Shown here piece by piece: positions 1 to 9,374 of a DNA stretch of 64,000 bases (position 1 is its first letter; each line of letters begins with the position of its first letter). Source of the stretch: Kistimonas scapharcae (GTDB taxonomy: Bacteria > Pseudomonadota > Gammaproteobacteria > Pseudomonadales > Endozoicomonadaceae); NCBI RefSeq assembly GCF_039540975.1, contig NZ_BAABFL010000112.1:33015-97014 (forward strand), written 5' to 3'. The position numbers and the translations under genes were made by a program. Under the pieces are notes generated by a model, which saw nothing but the letters and a program-made list of their open reading frames with translations, was not told where the DNA came from and did no database searches.

Positions 1-860
1 TTGATCTTGGTCTTGATAGACTGACGCAGCTCTCGTTCCATGTTCTTGCGAATTTCTTCACGAAACGCTTCTTCGCCGCCTTCTTTAACACCATACTTGG
101 CAAAGAACTCATCGTTCATTTCCGGCAGAACAGGCTGACTGACAGCTTTAACCTTAACGGTAAAGGTAGTCTGCTGACCTTTCAGTTCTTCTGAGTGGTA
201 CTCTTCGGGGAAGGTCAGCTCAAGCACTTTTTCTTCACCGGCAGAAGCACCAATCAGGCCATCTTCAAAACCAGGGATCATCTGACCAGAGCCCAGCACC
301 AGCTTCTGATCTTCAGCACTGCCACCCTCAAACGCTTCACCGTTCAGGGTACCAACGTAGTCAATCTCTACCTGGTCACCGCTCTCGGCAGCGCGCTCAA
401 CCACTTCCCAGGTACGGCTCTGTTCACGCAGGGTGTTGAGCATGTTATCAACATCAGCATCCTGGACAGTGCTCACAGGCTTTTCGACCTTGATCTGGGC
501 GAAGTCTTCCAGAGCGATTTCCGGGTACACTTCAAAGGTGGCAATGAACTCGAAGTCCTTACCTTCTTCCATGACCTTGGGTTCTACACTGGGGGAACCG
601 GCAGGCTGGAGTTCCTCGCTGGAAATCGCTTCCATGTAGGAGGTCTGCATAACCTCACCCAGTACTTCCTGATAAGCGCCCTTTCCGTAACGCTTCTTAA
701 CCACCTTGAACGGTACCTTGCCCGGACGGAAACCATCCAGACGGACACGGCGGCTCATTTCCTTAAGACGCTCCTCAACCTTGGCATCCACATCAGCCGC
801 CGGAACAACGATAGTCAGGCGACGCTCAAGGCCGGAAGTCGTTTCAAGTGAGACTTGCAT
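1..860 (-). CDS. tig: trigger factor, C-terminal part outside window
   Basis: Trigger factor is the ribosome-bound chaperone and peptidyl-prolyl isomerase that meets nascent chains at the exit tunnel. The ATG at 858-860 starts MQVSLETTSGLERR, and the ribosome-binding signature GFRPGKVP of the N-terminal domain follows at about residues 42-49. The FKBP-like domain then begins. The frame stays open to base 3, so about 286 of the usual 430-440 residues are present and the C-terminal arms lie off the window. The gene sits directly downstream of the tRNA operon, in the same orientation but behind its terminator, as in pseudomonads; clpP-clpX would be expected next. The call rests on the signature motif, the N-terminal sequence and synteny. 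Confidence 0.95.
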   Translation of the reverse strand, partial: MQVSLETTSGLERRLTIVVPAADVDAKVEERLKEMSRRVRLDGFRPGKVPFKVVKKRYGKGAYQEVLGEVMQTSYMEAISSEELQPAGSPSVEPKVMEEGKDFEFIATFEVYPEIALEDFAQIKVEKPVSTVQDADVDNMLNTLREQSRTWEVVERAAESGDQVEIDYVGTLNGEAFEGGSAEDQKLVLGSGQMIPGFEDGLIGASAGEEKVLELTFPEEYHSEELKGQQTTFTVKVKAVSQPVLPEMNDEFFAKYGVKEGGEEAFREEIRKNMERELRQSIKTKI

Positions 861-1069
861 GGGTATTCCTCATAAAACCAGCTGTAGCAACATTCGGTCA
901 CTGAAAAGTGTGACAGGGTATCAAATTCTCATGCATCACTGAATAGCCGATGCATATACCCTGCAACTACATCAATCCCCGGAAGACAGTCTTTTATGCG
1001 CTTATTATTGGCAACCAAAAGGCACTTGGATATCAGCACGATACCAAGATGACCTTTTCGCCACATACG

Positions 1070-1104
1070 AAAAATGGGGATAAGGCAAGCTTATCCCCAT
1101 TTTT
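1070..1104 (-). terminator. rho-independent terminator of the tRNA operon
   Basis: A perfect 15-bp inverted repeat (1070-1084 and 1090-1104) with a 5-nt loop. The outer pairs are A/T runs that give a U tract on either strand. It begins 10 nt after the encoded CCA of tRNA-Leu, so it fits termination of the minus-strand tRNA transcript before tig. Confidence 0.85.
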
Positions 1105-1113
1105 AACAATGCA

Positions 1114-1198
1114 TGGTGCGGAAGGAGAGACTCGAACTCTCACGCCTTTCGGCACTGGAACCTAAATCCAGCGTGTCTACCAATTCCACCACTTCCGC
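1114..1198 (-). tRNA. tRNA-Leu (anticodon UAG)
   Basis: An 85-nt class II tRNA with a long variable arm. The acceptor stem GCGGAAG pairs with CTTCCGC, followed by discriminator A and an encoded CCA. The anticodon loop TTTAGGT gives anticodon UAG, which reads CUN leucine codons. It is the last gene of the tRNA operon, just before the terminator. Confidence 0.95.
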
Positions 1199-1236
1199 AC
1201 AAAATCCCGCCAACCTGGCAGGAAACTTTTAAAAAC

Positions 1237-1313
1237 TGGGGTGGACGATGGGAGTCGAACCCACGACCGCAGGAGTCACAATCCTGAGCTCTACCAACTG
1301 AGCTACGCCCACC
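1237..1313 (-). tRNA. tRNA-His (anticodon GUG), copy 2
   Basis: A 77-nt tRNA with the extra G-1 (base 1313) opposite discriminator C, the identity hallmark of tRNA-His, and encoded CCA. The anticodon loop TTGTGAC gives GUG. Its sequence is identical to the upstream copy at 1349-1425. Confidence 0.95.
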
Positions 1314-1348
1314 AGCAAAATATCAACACACTACAACAACGAATTAAG

Positions 1349-1425
1349 TGGGGTGGACGATGGGAGTCGAACCCACGACCGCAGGAGTCACAATCCTGAG
1401 CTCTACCAACTGAGCTACGCCCACC
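1349..1425 (-). tRNA. tRNA-His (anticodon GUG), copy 1
   Basis: A 77-nt tRNA with G-1/C73 and encoded CCA. It is identical over its full length to the neighbour 35 nt downstream, so this is a recent or gene-converted tandem duplication. Confidence 0.95.
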
Positions 1426-1589
1426 ACTAAATTCATACCGCCAGAAAGAAACTCACCGGCCAGTTGCGAAGCGCATCGTACTGATTTTTAAGCAGGATGC
1501 AAGCCCTACTCGCAAACCAGACAACACATCATCGAACCAACAAAACGCTTTTCAAAGACTGGCAAAGAAAACCGATCAGAAACACTGCA

Positions 1590-1666
<77 letters not shown>

Positions 1667-1694
1667 ATATACCCTTTATATCACAGGTTGTAAC

Positions 1695-1771
1695 TGGTCG
1701 GGGTAGAGAGATTCGAACTCCCGACATCCTGCTCCCAAAGCAGGCGCGCTACCAGACTGCGCTATACCCCG
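1695..1771 (-). tRNA. tRNA-Pro (anticodon UGG)
   Basis: A 77-nt tRNA. Acceptor CGGGGTA pairs with TACCCCG, discriminator A, encoded CCA. The anticodon loop TTTGGGA gives UGG. It is the first gene of the tRNA operon. Confidence 0.95.
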
Positions 1772-2144
1772 AATCAGACGCTGCGAAGCGGCATGAGTGC
1801 TGCTCAACGACGGGGCGAATATTACCCGCAGCCTTTCAGTTCGTCAACGCCTCATCGACTACCTTTTTCCGTTAGGAAACGAGGACTTACAAAATGCTGT
1901 TAACGAAAATGCCACCCACATGCTTTCCTTTATTAAAGAACATTTTTGAGGGAAGCGACAAAATCGGATTACAACGCGTGCTCACAAGCCAACTTGAAAC
2001 ACTGCAGCGAGTTCAACCGCAATCGAAAAAATTCCAGGCCAAGAAATAATATGCCCCGTTATGCGTTGACCCATGCCACGATTTACCGCCGAAAATCTGT
2101 CATACTCCCCGCCTTCCTGAAACAGAAAAAACAAGTCACATCTC
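1772..2144. other. intergenic region between tRNA operon and folD
   Basis: This 373-bp divergent spacer holds the tRNA operon promoter at 1819-1847. I see no convincing gene or convincing folD promoter in the rest, and folD has no obvious Shine-Dalgarno sequence. Confidence 0.5.
1819..1847 (-). promoter_or_regulatory. sigma70 promoter of the tRNA operon
   Basis: On the minus strand, TTGACG (1842-1847) and TAATAT (1819-1824) are separated by exactly 17 bp. A GC-rich discriminator (TCGCCCCGTC) follows the -10 box, as is usual for stable-RNA promoters under stringent control. The box ends 48 bp upstream of tRNA-Pro. Confidence 0.8.
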
Positions 2145-3005
2145 ATGCAAGCAAAGATCATTGATGGCAAACGCATTGCTGACGGGATCACGGACCGCAT
2201 AGCTGCTGCTGTAAAAACAAGACAGGAACACGGTCTCCGCACCCCGGGTCTGGCGGTGATACTCCTGGGCGAAGACCCCGCTTCCCGCGTTTATGTCGGC
2301 AAGAAACGGCGGGACTGCGAAAAAGTCGGCTTCCTCTCTCGCTCCTATGACCTCCCCACCGCCACTACTGAAGAACAGCTGCTCACCCTGATTGATAACC
2401 TGAACAATGATCCTGAAATCGACGGCATCCTGGTTCAGCTTCCCCTTCCTGCCCACATCAACAGCACGCACGTGATCGAGCGCATCCGCCCGGACAAAGA
2501 TGTTGACGGTTTTCACCCCTACAATATTGGACGCCTCTGCCAGCGTAACCCGATGCTGCGCCCCTGCACCCCCAAGGGTGTCATGACGCTACTGGAAAGC
2601 ACCGGTGAATGCCTGCGCGGTATGAAATCCACGATTGTCGGCGCCTCAAATATCGTTGGCCGCCCAATGATGCTTGAACTGCTCCTTGCAGGTAGCACTA
2701 CAACGACTGCACACCGCTTCACTGAAAACTTGGCATCAGAAGTAGCCAGTGCTGATATCGTTGTTGTGGGTGTCGGGAAACCAGGACTGGTCAAAGGCGA
2801 GTGGATCAAACCAGGCAGCATCGTGATTGACGTGGGCATCAACCGCCTGGAAAGCGGCAAACTGGTTGGCGACGTAGAATTTGAAGCCGCCGCTGAGCGT
2901 GCCTCCTGGATCACACCAGTACCTGGCGGTGTCGGCCCCATGACTGTCGCAACCCTCCTGGAAAATACGCTCTACGCTGCCGAGCACCTCCATCCGGACG
3001 CATAA
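2145..3005 (+). CDS. folD: bifunctional methylenetetrahydrofolate dehydrogenase/cyclohydrolase FolD
   Basis: FolD interconverts 5,10-methylene-THF and 10-formyl-THF in the cytoplasm using NADP, feeding purine and formyl-Met synthesis. The 286-residue length matches the family. The YVGKK segment places the catalytic lysine at residue 54, the VGASNIVGRPM stretch is the second family signature, and PGGVGPMTVATLLENT near the C-terminus is the third. It is transcribed alone and followed by a strong hairpin terminator. The ATG start gives the family N-terminus (MQAKIIDGK) although no clear Shine-Dalgarno sequence precedes it. Confidence 0.96.
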   Translation: MQAKIIDGKRIADGITDRIAAAVKTRQEHGLRTPGLAVILLGEDPASRVYVGKKRRDCEKVGFLSRSYDLPTATTEEQLLTLIDNLNNDPEIDGILVQLPLPAHINSTHVIERIRPDKDVDGFHPYNIGRLCQRNPMLRPCTPKGVMTLLESTGECLRGMKSTIVGASNIVGRPMMLELLLAGSTTTTAHRFTENLASEVASADIVVVGVGKPGLVKGEWIKPGSIVIDVGINRLESGKLVGDVEFEAAAERASWITPVPGGVGPMTVATLLENTLYAAEHLHPDA

Positions 3006-3016
3006 GCCACACAAAC

Positions 3017-3050
3017 AAAAAAGGCCGGACATGAAGCCCGGCCTTTTTTT
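3017..3050. terminator. bidirectional terminator between folD and the Fe-alcohol dehydrogenase
   Basis: Stem GGCCGG/CCGGCC (3023-3028 and 3038-3043) is flanked by six A on the left and seven T on the right, so it can serve both convergent genes. Confidence 0.85.
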
Positions 3051-3060
3051 CAACTATCGA

Positions 3061-4212
3061 TTACATCGCATTGCGATAGATAGCCACGATCTCTTCGTGA
3101 GTCGCCTGTTTGGGATTGGTCAGACCACAGGCATCCTTCAGCGCATTCTCTGCGAGCAGATCCAGATCTTCCTCTTTCACATTCAGCTCACGCAGGCCTG
3201 CAGGGATACCGACAGACGCTGACAGTTCACGGATCGCCTCCAGCGCTTTTTCAGCAGCCTGAGGCGCTTCCATACCCTCAACATCTTTACCCATGGCACG
3301 CGCCACATCAGCCAGACGACCCGGGCTAACCTGCGCATTGTACTGCTGAACGTGAGGCAGCAGGACAGCGTTGCACACACCGTGAGGCAGATCGTAGAAA
3401 CCACCCAGCTGGTGCGCCATTGCATGAACGTAACCCAGGCTGGCATTGTTGAATGCCATACCGGCCAACAGCTGCGCGTACGCCATCTGATCACGGGCTT
3501 CCATGTCTTCACCATTGTCGACCGCACGACGCAGGTAAGAAGCAATCAGTTTGATAGCTTTCAGCGCACAGCAGTCAGTGACAGGCGTAGCAATCGTAGA
3601 GACATACGCTTCTACCGCATGGGTCAGGGCATCCATACCAGTCGCAGCAGTCAGGGAAGCCGGCATACCCTTCATCAGAGCCGGATCATTGACGGACATG
3701 ATCGGCGTGGTGTTCTTGTCAACGATTGCCATTTTCACGTGACGCTTCACGTCAGTGATAATGCAGAAACGGGTAATTTCTGAGGCAGTACCTGCAGTCG
3801 TATTAATCGCAACCAGCGGCAGCTGAGGCTTGCCGGAAACATCGACGCCTTCGTAATCCTTGATTTCACCACCATTGGTTGCAACGAGCGCAACACCTTT
3901 GGCGCAATCGTGGGGAGAACCACCACCGAGAGAAATGACGAAGTCACAGTCATTTTCCTGCAGCAGTGCAAGACCATCAAGTACGTTTTCGCAGGTCGGG
4001 TTAGGCTGAGTGCCATCATAAATAACGCTGGCAATCCCTTTTTCACCCAGCTGCTCAACCACATCGCCGACCAGACCAATATCGTTCAGCACTTTGTCTG
4101 TCACAACCAGCGCTTTCTTAAGGCCAAATCCAACAATATCGTTGATCGCTTCAGCCAGACATCCTTCCCCCATGTGGTTGATGGTCGGCATGAAAAACTT
4201 GAAGGCACTCAT
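3061..4212 (-). CDS. iron-containing alcohol dehydrogenase (group III)
   Basis: An NAD(P)-dependent group III alcohol dehydrogenase of the FucO / Zymomonas AdhB / YiaY type. GGGSPHDCAK (about 97-106) is the nucleotide-binding loop. The iron ligands fall at D194, H198, H263 and H277, the same spacing as in E. coli FucO. I place the start at the ATG at 4210-4212 (MSAFKFFMP): a GGAG lies 8 nt upstream, whereas the in-frame GTG three codons earlier overlaps that site. The length is 383 residues, normal for the family. The substrate cannot be read from sequence. The neighbour on the other side of the divergent spacer is a zinc alcohol dehydrogenase, so a shared role in alcohol or aldehyde metabolism is possible. 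Confidence 0.92.
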   Translation of the reverse strand: MSAFKFFMPTINHMGEGCLAEAINDIVGFGLKKALVVTDKVLNDIGLVGDVVEQLGEKGIASVIYDGTQPNPTCENVLDGLALLQENDCDFVISLGGGSPHDCAKGVALVATNGGEIKDYEGVDVSGKPQLPLVAINTTAGTASEITRFCIITDVKRHVKMAIVDKNTTPIMSVNDPALMKGMPASLTAATGMDALTHAVEAYVSTIATPVTDCCALKAIKLIASYLRRAVDNGEDMEARDQMAYAQLLAGMAFNNASLGYVHAMAHQLGGFYDLPHGVCNAVLLPHVQQYNAQVSPGRLADVARAMGKDVEGMEAPQAAEKALEAIRELSASVGIPAGLRELNVKEEDLDLLAENALKDACGLTNPKQATHEEIVAIYRNAM

Positions 4213-4543
4213 GGTTAACACTCCATATCAGCATTACAGCTAAGCCTGTCGCCCTATGCGCGACAGCACCCAAAACGTATGCGTACCAAGTTACCACCAG
4301 CCACCCACACTCATATTGACTTAACGCAAGACGCAACCCGTGACACAAGCACCATTGCATTGATCTTTGACAGTAAAAATGCCCAGTGTTCAAAGCTGTT
4401 TTACCTACAACCAGCCGCAAACAAGAAGAACCAAACCCAAACAAGGCAACGGATCCAGACACAACATCTGTTCGTCCATCCCCATCCAGAGAAAGTGCTA
4501 TGTTTTAACCGCCCTATTCTTCCGACCTGATAGCGGAGCTGCC
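4213..4543. other. divergent spacer between two alcohol dehydrogenases
   Basis: This 331-bp region contains a 7-bp inverted repeat, CTGTCGC/GCGACAG (4246-4252 and 4260-4266), 34 nt upstream of the iron enzyme start. It ends with the GGAG ribosome site (4535-4538) of the zinc enzyme. I see no gene and no clear promoter. Confidence 0.4.
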
Positions 4544-5591
4544 ATGAAAGCACTGGTATTTGATGGTATTGAACGTATTGCTCACAACCACCGTTGCCGA
4601 TCCTGAGATCTGCCACCCGCTAGACGCCATCGTTAAGGTAAAACTCTGCGCCATTTGCGGATCTGACCTGCATGTTTATCACGGCAGAGAATCCGGATTG
4701 GACCATGGCACAGTGATGGGGCATGAATTTATGGGGGAAATCGTCGAACTGGGTAAAGACGTCAACAACCTATCCATCGGCGATCGTGTCGTCAGCGCGT
4801 TCTCCACCAGCTGCGGGCATTGCTATTTCTGCCGGAAAGGATTGACCAGCCGATGCCAGGCAAGCCAGGTATTTGGCTGGGTTCAACATGGACAGGGGCT
4901 ACAGGGCGCACAAGCTGAGTATGTACGGGTTCCCAATGCTCAGCACACATTAATGAAACCCTCACCGGCACTGTCAGATGAGCAAAGCCTGATGCTGGGA
5001 GACATCTTGTCCACCGGTTACCACGCCGCCAAATCCGCCGCCATTAAACCAGGTGGGATCTGCGCCATTGTCGGCTGCGGCCCGGTCGGCATGATGGCAG
5101 CAGTGGGCGCTCTTGAACAAGGCGCCGAAAGCGTTTTTATTATTGACCGTATTCCCGAGCGATTGGCCATCGCTGAACGTTTTGGCGCCACGCCAATTAA
5201 CTTTGACACCACCGACGCCATACAGGTCATTAATGACTCAACAGATGGCCGCGGCGCAGATGCTGTGATCGAAATGGTTGGCAGCCCCCAGGCCAGCTCA
5301 CTAGCCTTCGACCTGGTTCGACCAGGCGGAATCATTTCCATCGCGGGCGTTCATAATGAACCGCATTTCACCATCAGCCCAACTCAAGCCTACGATAAAA
5401 ATTTGACGATTGTTTCGGGACGATGCCCCGCGCGTGCCTATATGGAAACATTGAAAGACGTTGCCAAGTCCGGTCGCTACGATTTATCCGCCATCATTTC
5501 TCATCGCATTACGCTGCAAGAAGGCTGCGAGGGTTATGATATGTTCGAGAATCGCCGGGATAACTGCACGAAAGTGGTACTGTCTATTTAA
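4544..5591 (+). pseudogene. zinc-dependent alcohol dehydrogenase, apparent +1 frameshift near codon 15
   Basis: A medium-chain, zinc-binding alcohol/formaldehyde dehydrogenase. ICGSDLH and GHEFMGE carry catalytic-zinc ligands, CGHCYFCRKGLTSRC gives the four structural-zinc cysteines, and GCGPVGMMAA is the dinucleotide fold. The body of the gene is open from 4560 to 5591. The proper start is the ATG at 4544, with GGAG 5 nt upstream, giving the family N-terminus MKALVFDGIERIAHN, but this frame hits TGA at 4604. Dropping one C near 4589 joins it smoothly to TVADPEICHPLDA. So there is one extra base, either a real inactivating mutation or an assembly error. Translation from TTG/ATG at 4560/4563 would give a poor N-terminus and has no ribosome site. 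Confidence 0.8.
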
Positions 5592-5651
5592 TGGTCATCC
5601 ACCGGTGGCTAAGCCACACTAAAAACATTCAAAAACAAAATAATGCCCCAT

Positions 5652-5678
5652 AAAAAAACCCCCGAAATCCGGGGGTTT
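5652..5678 (-). terminator. terminator of cysS
   Basis: Inverted repeat AAACCCCCG/CGGGGGTTT (5656-5664 and 5670-5678) with a 5-nt loop. A 7-nt A run on the plus strand (5652-5658) becomes the U tract of the minus-strand transcript. Confidence 0.85.
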
Positions 5679-5690
5679 CAGCATCTATTT

Positions 5691-7073
5691 TTAACGTTCA
5701 ATACGCCAGGTTGTACCTTCACGACTGTCTTCCAGAATCACGCCTTTCGACGCGAGTTCGTCACGAATCCGGTCAGCCTCGGCGAAATCTCGATTTTTCT
5801 TGGCAGCAACACGCTGATCAATCATGGATTGAATCCAGGCTTCATCAACATCAGCCCCAGACTTCAGGAACGCTTCCGGCTCTCCCTGAAGAATCCCAAG
5901 AATACCACCCAGCTTGCGCAGCAGTGCCGCCAGAGGCAGCGCCTTACTGACATCTTCACTGCGTACCCGGTTCAGTTCACGCACCAGTTCAAACAGTACA
6001 GCCAGTGCTTCAGGTGTATTGAAGTCGTCATCCATCACGGCAAAGAAGCGCTGCTCAAACGGATGATTTTCTGGCACTTCAACACCGGAGAGATCCAAAT
6101 CCTTCAGCGCAGTATAAAGACGCTCAAGGCGGATACCCGCTTCTTTCAGACTATCTTCGGAGTAGTTCATCGGGCTGCGATACTGACTGGAGATCAGGAA
6201 GTAGCGCACCAGCTCCTGATTGTACTTTTCCAGCACCTCGCGAATGGTGAAGAAGTTGCCAAGGCTCTTGGACATCTTCACATTATCAACGCGAATAGCA
6301 CCGGAATGCATCCAGGTATTCACGAATGTAACGCCATTGGCCGCTTCACTCTGGGCAATCTCATTTTCATGGTGAGGGAACTTGAGGTCGGAACCACCAC
6401 CATGAATATCAAAGGTTTCGCCCAGGCAGCACTTACCCATCACCGAGCATTCGATATGCCACCCTGGACGCCCCTTACCCCAAGGGGAATCCCAGGATGG
6501 CTCTTCAGGCTTAGCGCCTTTCCAGAGCACAAAATCCAACGGATCTTCTTTCTGTTCATCCACCTCGATGCGGGCACCTGATTCCAGCTCCTCTAACACC
6601 TTGCCGGACAGCTTGCCGTAGCCCTCAAACTTACGCACGCGGTAATAAACGTCACCATTACCCGGCGCATAGGCAAAGCCCTTTTCAATCAGGCCTTCGA
6701 TCATGGTGATCATGCCGTCAACATGCGCGGTTGCACGGGGCTCCTCATCCGGATCCAGGTTACCCAGCTGACGGAAATCCTCACGCATGGCGGCAATCAT
6801 CCGGTCAGTCAGCACATCAATAGACTCACCGTTTTCCAGGGCACGGCGAATGATCTTGTCATCCACATCGGTGATGTTGCGCACATAGGTCAGGTTATAA
6901 CCACGGGCACGCAGGTAGCGGGCCACCACATCAAACGCCGTCACAGTCCGTGCATGACCGATATGGCAGAAGTCATAAACCGTCATGCCGCAGACATACA
7001 TCCGGACATTGTTGCCATCCAGCGGGGTAAAGGGCTCTTTCTTTCGGGTCAGTGTGTTATAAATCTGAAGCAC
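5691..7073 (-). CDS. cysS: cysteinyl-tRNA synthetase
   Basis: A class I aminoacyl-tRNA synthetase that charges tRNA-Cys. HIGH lies at residues 37-40 and KMSKS at about 266-270. Cys28 (MYVCGMT) and the later C/H/E set (SVMGKC, HHENE) bind the active-site zinc. The 460-residue length is standard. It starts with GTG at 7071-7073, behind an AGGA 7 nt upstream. glnS lies 81 nt upstream in the same direction, so the two synthetases may be co-transcribed. Confidence 0.97.
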   Translation of the reverse strand: MLQIYNTLTRKKEPFTPLDGNNVRMYVCGMTVYDFCHIGHARTVTAFDVVARYLRARGYNLTYVRNITDVDDKIIRRALENGESIDVLTDRMIAAMREDFRQLGNLDPDEEPRATAHVDGMITMIEGLIEKGFAYAPGNGDVYYRVRKFEGYGKLSGKVLEELESGARIEVDEQKEDPLDFVLWKGAKPEEPSWDSPWGKGRPGWHIECSVMGKCCLGETFDIHGGGSDLKFPHHENEIAQSEAANGVTFVNTWMHSGAIRVDNVKMSKSLGNFFTIREVLEKYNQELVRYFLISSQYRSPMNYSEDSLKEAGIRLERLYTALKDLDLSGVEVPENHPFEQRFFAVMDDDFNTPEALAVLFELVRELNRVRSEDVSKALPLAALLRKLGGILGILQGEPEAFLKSGADVDEAWIQSMIDQRVAAKKNRDFAEADRIRDELASKGVILEDSREGTTWRIER

Positions 7074-7154
7074 GGTGTCGTCCTGTTTACTGTCTTTTTA
7101 CCCAAACGTGATGGGCCGGCCTTCCCACTGCAGAAAAACCGGCACAGGGGATCA

Positions 7155-8822
7155 TTATTTACCCTGGGTATCCTTGAGGCCGATGGTCAGGTTGAAAACG
7201 GGGTTTTCAGCCGTGTGATCCAAACGATCCGCCACGAAGTACCCTTCCCGCTCAAACTGGAAGCCCTGCTCCGGCTTTGCATCAGCAAGCCCCGGCTCAA
7301 TCCAGGCCTGCATCACCGCCAGTGATTCAGGATTTACATGCTTCATGAAATCTTCTTCACCACGATCAGGCGCTTCGTGGGTAAACAGACGGTCGTAGAT
7401 ACGCAGTTCTGCCTGACGCCCTTGCGTCGCCGAAACCCAGTGAATCACACCACGGGGACGAATATTCTCCGGCGGATTCTCCCCGACAGTGCCCGGCACC
7501 AGCGTAGCACGGACTTCAACGATCTTGCCGTCATCATCCTTGACCACTTCGTCAGCCCGAATGACATAGGCGCTGCGCAGACGAACCCACTCACCCAGCA
7601 CCAGACGTTTGAATTTCTTACGGGACAGAGTGGTGTCTTCGGTGAAATCTGACCGGTCGATGTAAATCTCGCGGGTAAATGGCAGAACACGCTCACCCAG
7701 CTCAGGACGGTTAGGGTGTGCCGCCGCAGTCATTTCCTGAACCTCGCCTTCCGGCAGATTGGTAATGACGACTTTCAGCGGATCCAGTACAGCCATGGCC
7801 CGGGCCGCATTTTCGTTCAGGTCATCACGGATCGCATGCTCCAGCATGGCTACATCCACGATACCGTCGGAACGGGTCACACCGATCATGTCGCAGAATT
7901 TGCGAATGGCGGATGGTGTATAGCCACGGCGACGCATGCCAGAGATCGTTGGCATCCGCGGATCATCCCAACCGGATACAACCCCTTCATCCACCAGCTT
8001 CTTCAGCTTACGCTTACTGGTTACGGTGTAGTTCAGGTTGAGACGCGCAAACTCATACTGGCGCGGCTTATGGGGAACCGGCAGGTTTTCAATGAACCAA
8101 TCGTACAGAGGCCGGTGATCCTGAAATTCCAGCGTGCAGATGGAATGAGTAATCCCTTCAATGGCATCTTCCTGGCCATGGGCAAAGTCATAGCTCGGGT
8201 AGATGCACCACTTATCACCGGTCTGGTGATGGGACTGCTTGCGAATCCGGTACAGGATCGGGTCGCGCAGGTTCATGTTGGAGCTGGCCATATCAATCTT
8301 GGCCCGCAGCACCTTGGCGCCTTCATCAAATTCGCCGGCGCGCATGCGCTCAAAAAGATCCAGGTTCTCTTCAGCACTGCGCGTACGGTAAGGGCTATCC
8401 TTACCCGGCTTGGTGGCCCAGCCCCGGTATTCACTGGCTTCTTCCGGTGACAGGTCACAGACGTAAGCCTTGCCTTCTCGAATCAGGTGCAATGCCCACT
8501 CGTAGAAAGTATCAAAGTAATCGGAGGCATAACGCACCTCGCCCGCCCACTGGAAGCCCAGCCAGCGTACGTCTTCCTTGATCGCATCGACGTATACCTG
8601 TTCTTCCTTTTCCGGATTGGTATCGTCAAAGCGCAGGTTACATTGCCCCTGGTATTTTTCAGCCAGTCCGAAGTTCAGACAGATGGACTTGGCGTGCCCC
8701 ACATGCAGAAAGCCGTTAGGCTCCGGTGGGAAACGGGTACAGATGGAAGCGAACTTGCCGTCGGCCAGATCTTTATCAATGATCTGCTCAAGAAAATGGC
8801 TGGGTTTGTCTGTGGTACTCAT
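7155..8822 (-). CDS. glnS: glutaminyl-tRNA synthetase
   Basis: Class I GlnRS, charging tRNA-Gln. The N-terminal PPEPNGFLHVGHAKS contains the HIGH variant HVGH at 40-43. The second signature is TVTSKRKL, the form I associate with pseudomonad enzymes rather than the VMSKR of E. coli. WDDPRMPTISGMRRRGYTPSAIR follows the family pattern. The 555 residues are full length including the anticodon-binding barrels. ATG start MSTTDKPSH. Confidence 0.97.
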   Translation of the reverse strand: MSTTDKPSHFLEQIIDKDLADGKFASICTRFPPEPNGFLHVGHAKSICLNFGLAEKYQGQCNLRFDDTNPEKEEQVYVDAIKEDVRWLGFQWAGEVRYASDYFDTFYEWALHLIREGKAYVCDLSPEEASEYRGWATKPGKDSPYRTRSAEENLDLFERMRAGEFDEGAKVLRAKIDMASSNMNLRDPILYRIRKQSHHQTGDKWCIYPSYDFAHGQEDAIEGITHSICTLEFQDHRPLYDWFIENLPVPHKPRQYEFARLNLNYTVTSKRKLKKLVDEGVVSGWDDPRMPTISGMRRRGYTPSAIRKFCDMIGVTRSDGIVDVAMLEHAIRDDLNENAARAMAVLDPLKVVITNLPEGEVQEMTAAAHPNRPELGERVLPFTREIYIDRSDFTEDTTLSRKKFKRLVLGEWVRLRSAYVIRADEVVKDDDGKIVEVRATLVPGTVGENPPENIRPRGVIHWVSATQGRQAELRIYDRLFTHEAPDRGEEDFMKHVNPESLAVMQAWIEPGLADAKPEQGFQFEREGYFVADRLDHTAENPVFNLTIGLKDTQGK

Positions 8823-8900
8823 CGTATGCCGGTGAAACTCAGAAAATAAACGGTTGATAGACAGTAATCTGAAGAAACGCGAAATCAGCGTCGGATACGC

Positions 8901-9044
8901 TTACTGCCCGGCACTCTGTTCAATCTTGTTGCCCAGGGCCTGAATATCCTTGCCAAGGCCTTCCATGGTATTACAGCCGCCAGTCACCAGAATCATAACT
9001 GCCAGCAATGCAGTGGTAACCAGACCCGGTATCCTGCGTGTCAT
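8901..9044 (-). CDS. entericidin A/B family small lipoprotein
   Basis: A 47-residue lipoprotein. Residues 1-23 form a signal peptide with basic start (MTRRIPG) and hydrophobic core, ending in the lipobox VTGGC with Cys24. After it, NTMEGLGKDIQALGNKIEQS matches the entericidin pattern (CNTM-x-G-x-GKDI). Entericidins are small outer-membrane-associated lipoproteins known as a stress-linked toxin/antidote pair in enterics. A single copy is common in other proteobacteria, with unclear function. AAGGA lies 6 nt before the ATG at 9042-9044. It is downstream of a divergent spacer and reads toward glnS. Confidence 0.88.
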   Translation of the reverse strand: MTRRIPGLVTTALLAVMILVTGGCNTMEGLGKDIQALGNKIEQSAGQ

Positions 9045-9374
9045 AGTAAATCCTTAGTGGGAATGCGCCTCTGCCGGAAATCAGCAGGGTGGGAAATGCC
9101 AATTGTCAATTAGACGCAGAGATTACCACTATCACTATAACAGTTAAATCCCCCGCCTTCGCCGGAATCACGGGCAAACCCGCGTTATTTTATCGGACAA
9201 TACCGACAGCAAAGCCAACAAGGCATTGGTCTTGGAGAAATCTGAAGCTATCATATGGCCAATCTGCGCCCTCAATGGATAGCAGCAACCATCCAGACCA
9301 CAACTCGCTTCAGCGATTGTTTTCACAAACTGAAGCTGCGGTCTGCCAGTAGTAACAGCATCTAAGGCACGTAT
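9045..9374. other. divergent spacer between the entericidin gene and ppiB
   Basis: This 330-bp region has a perfect TTGACA on the minus strand at about 9103-9108, but no good -10 box at the right distance. I see no gene. Confidence 0.35.

Noticed and set aside
5643..6581. Long plus-strand frame opposite cysS, and similar long frames opposite glnS, trpB, leuC, asd, fimV and acnB
   Set aside because: They lie antisense to well-recognised genes, have no domain patterns or ribosome sites, and follow the codon phase of the true gene.
7155..8822. Suspected loss of the KMSKS motif in glnS (TVTSKRKL)
   Set aside because: As I recall, pseudomonad GlnRS enzymes carry the same TSKR form, so it is a lineage variant.
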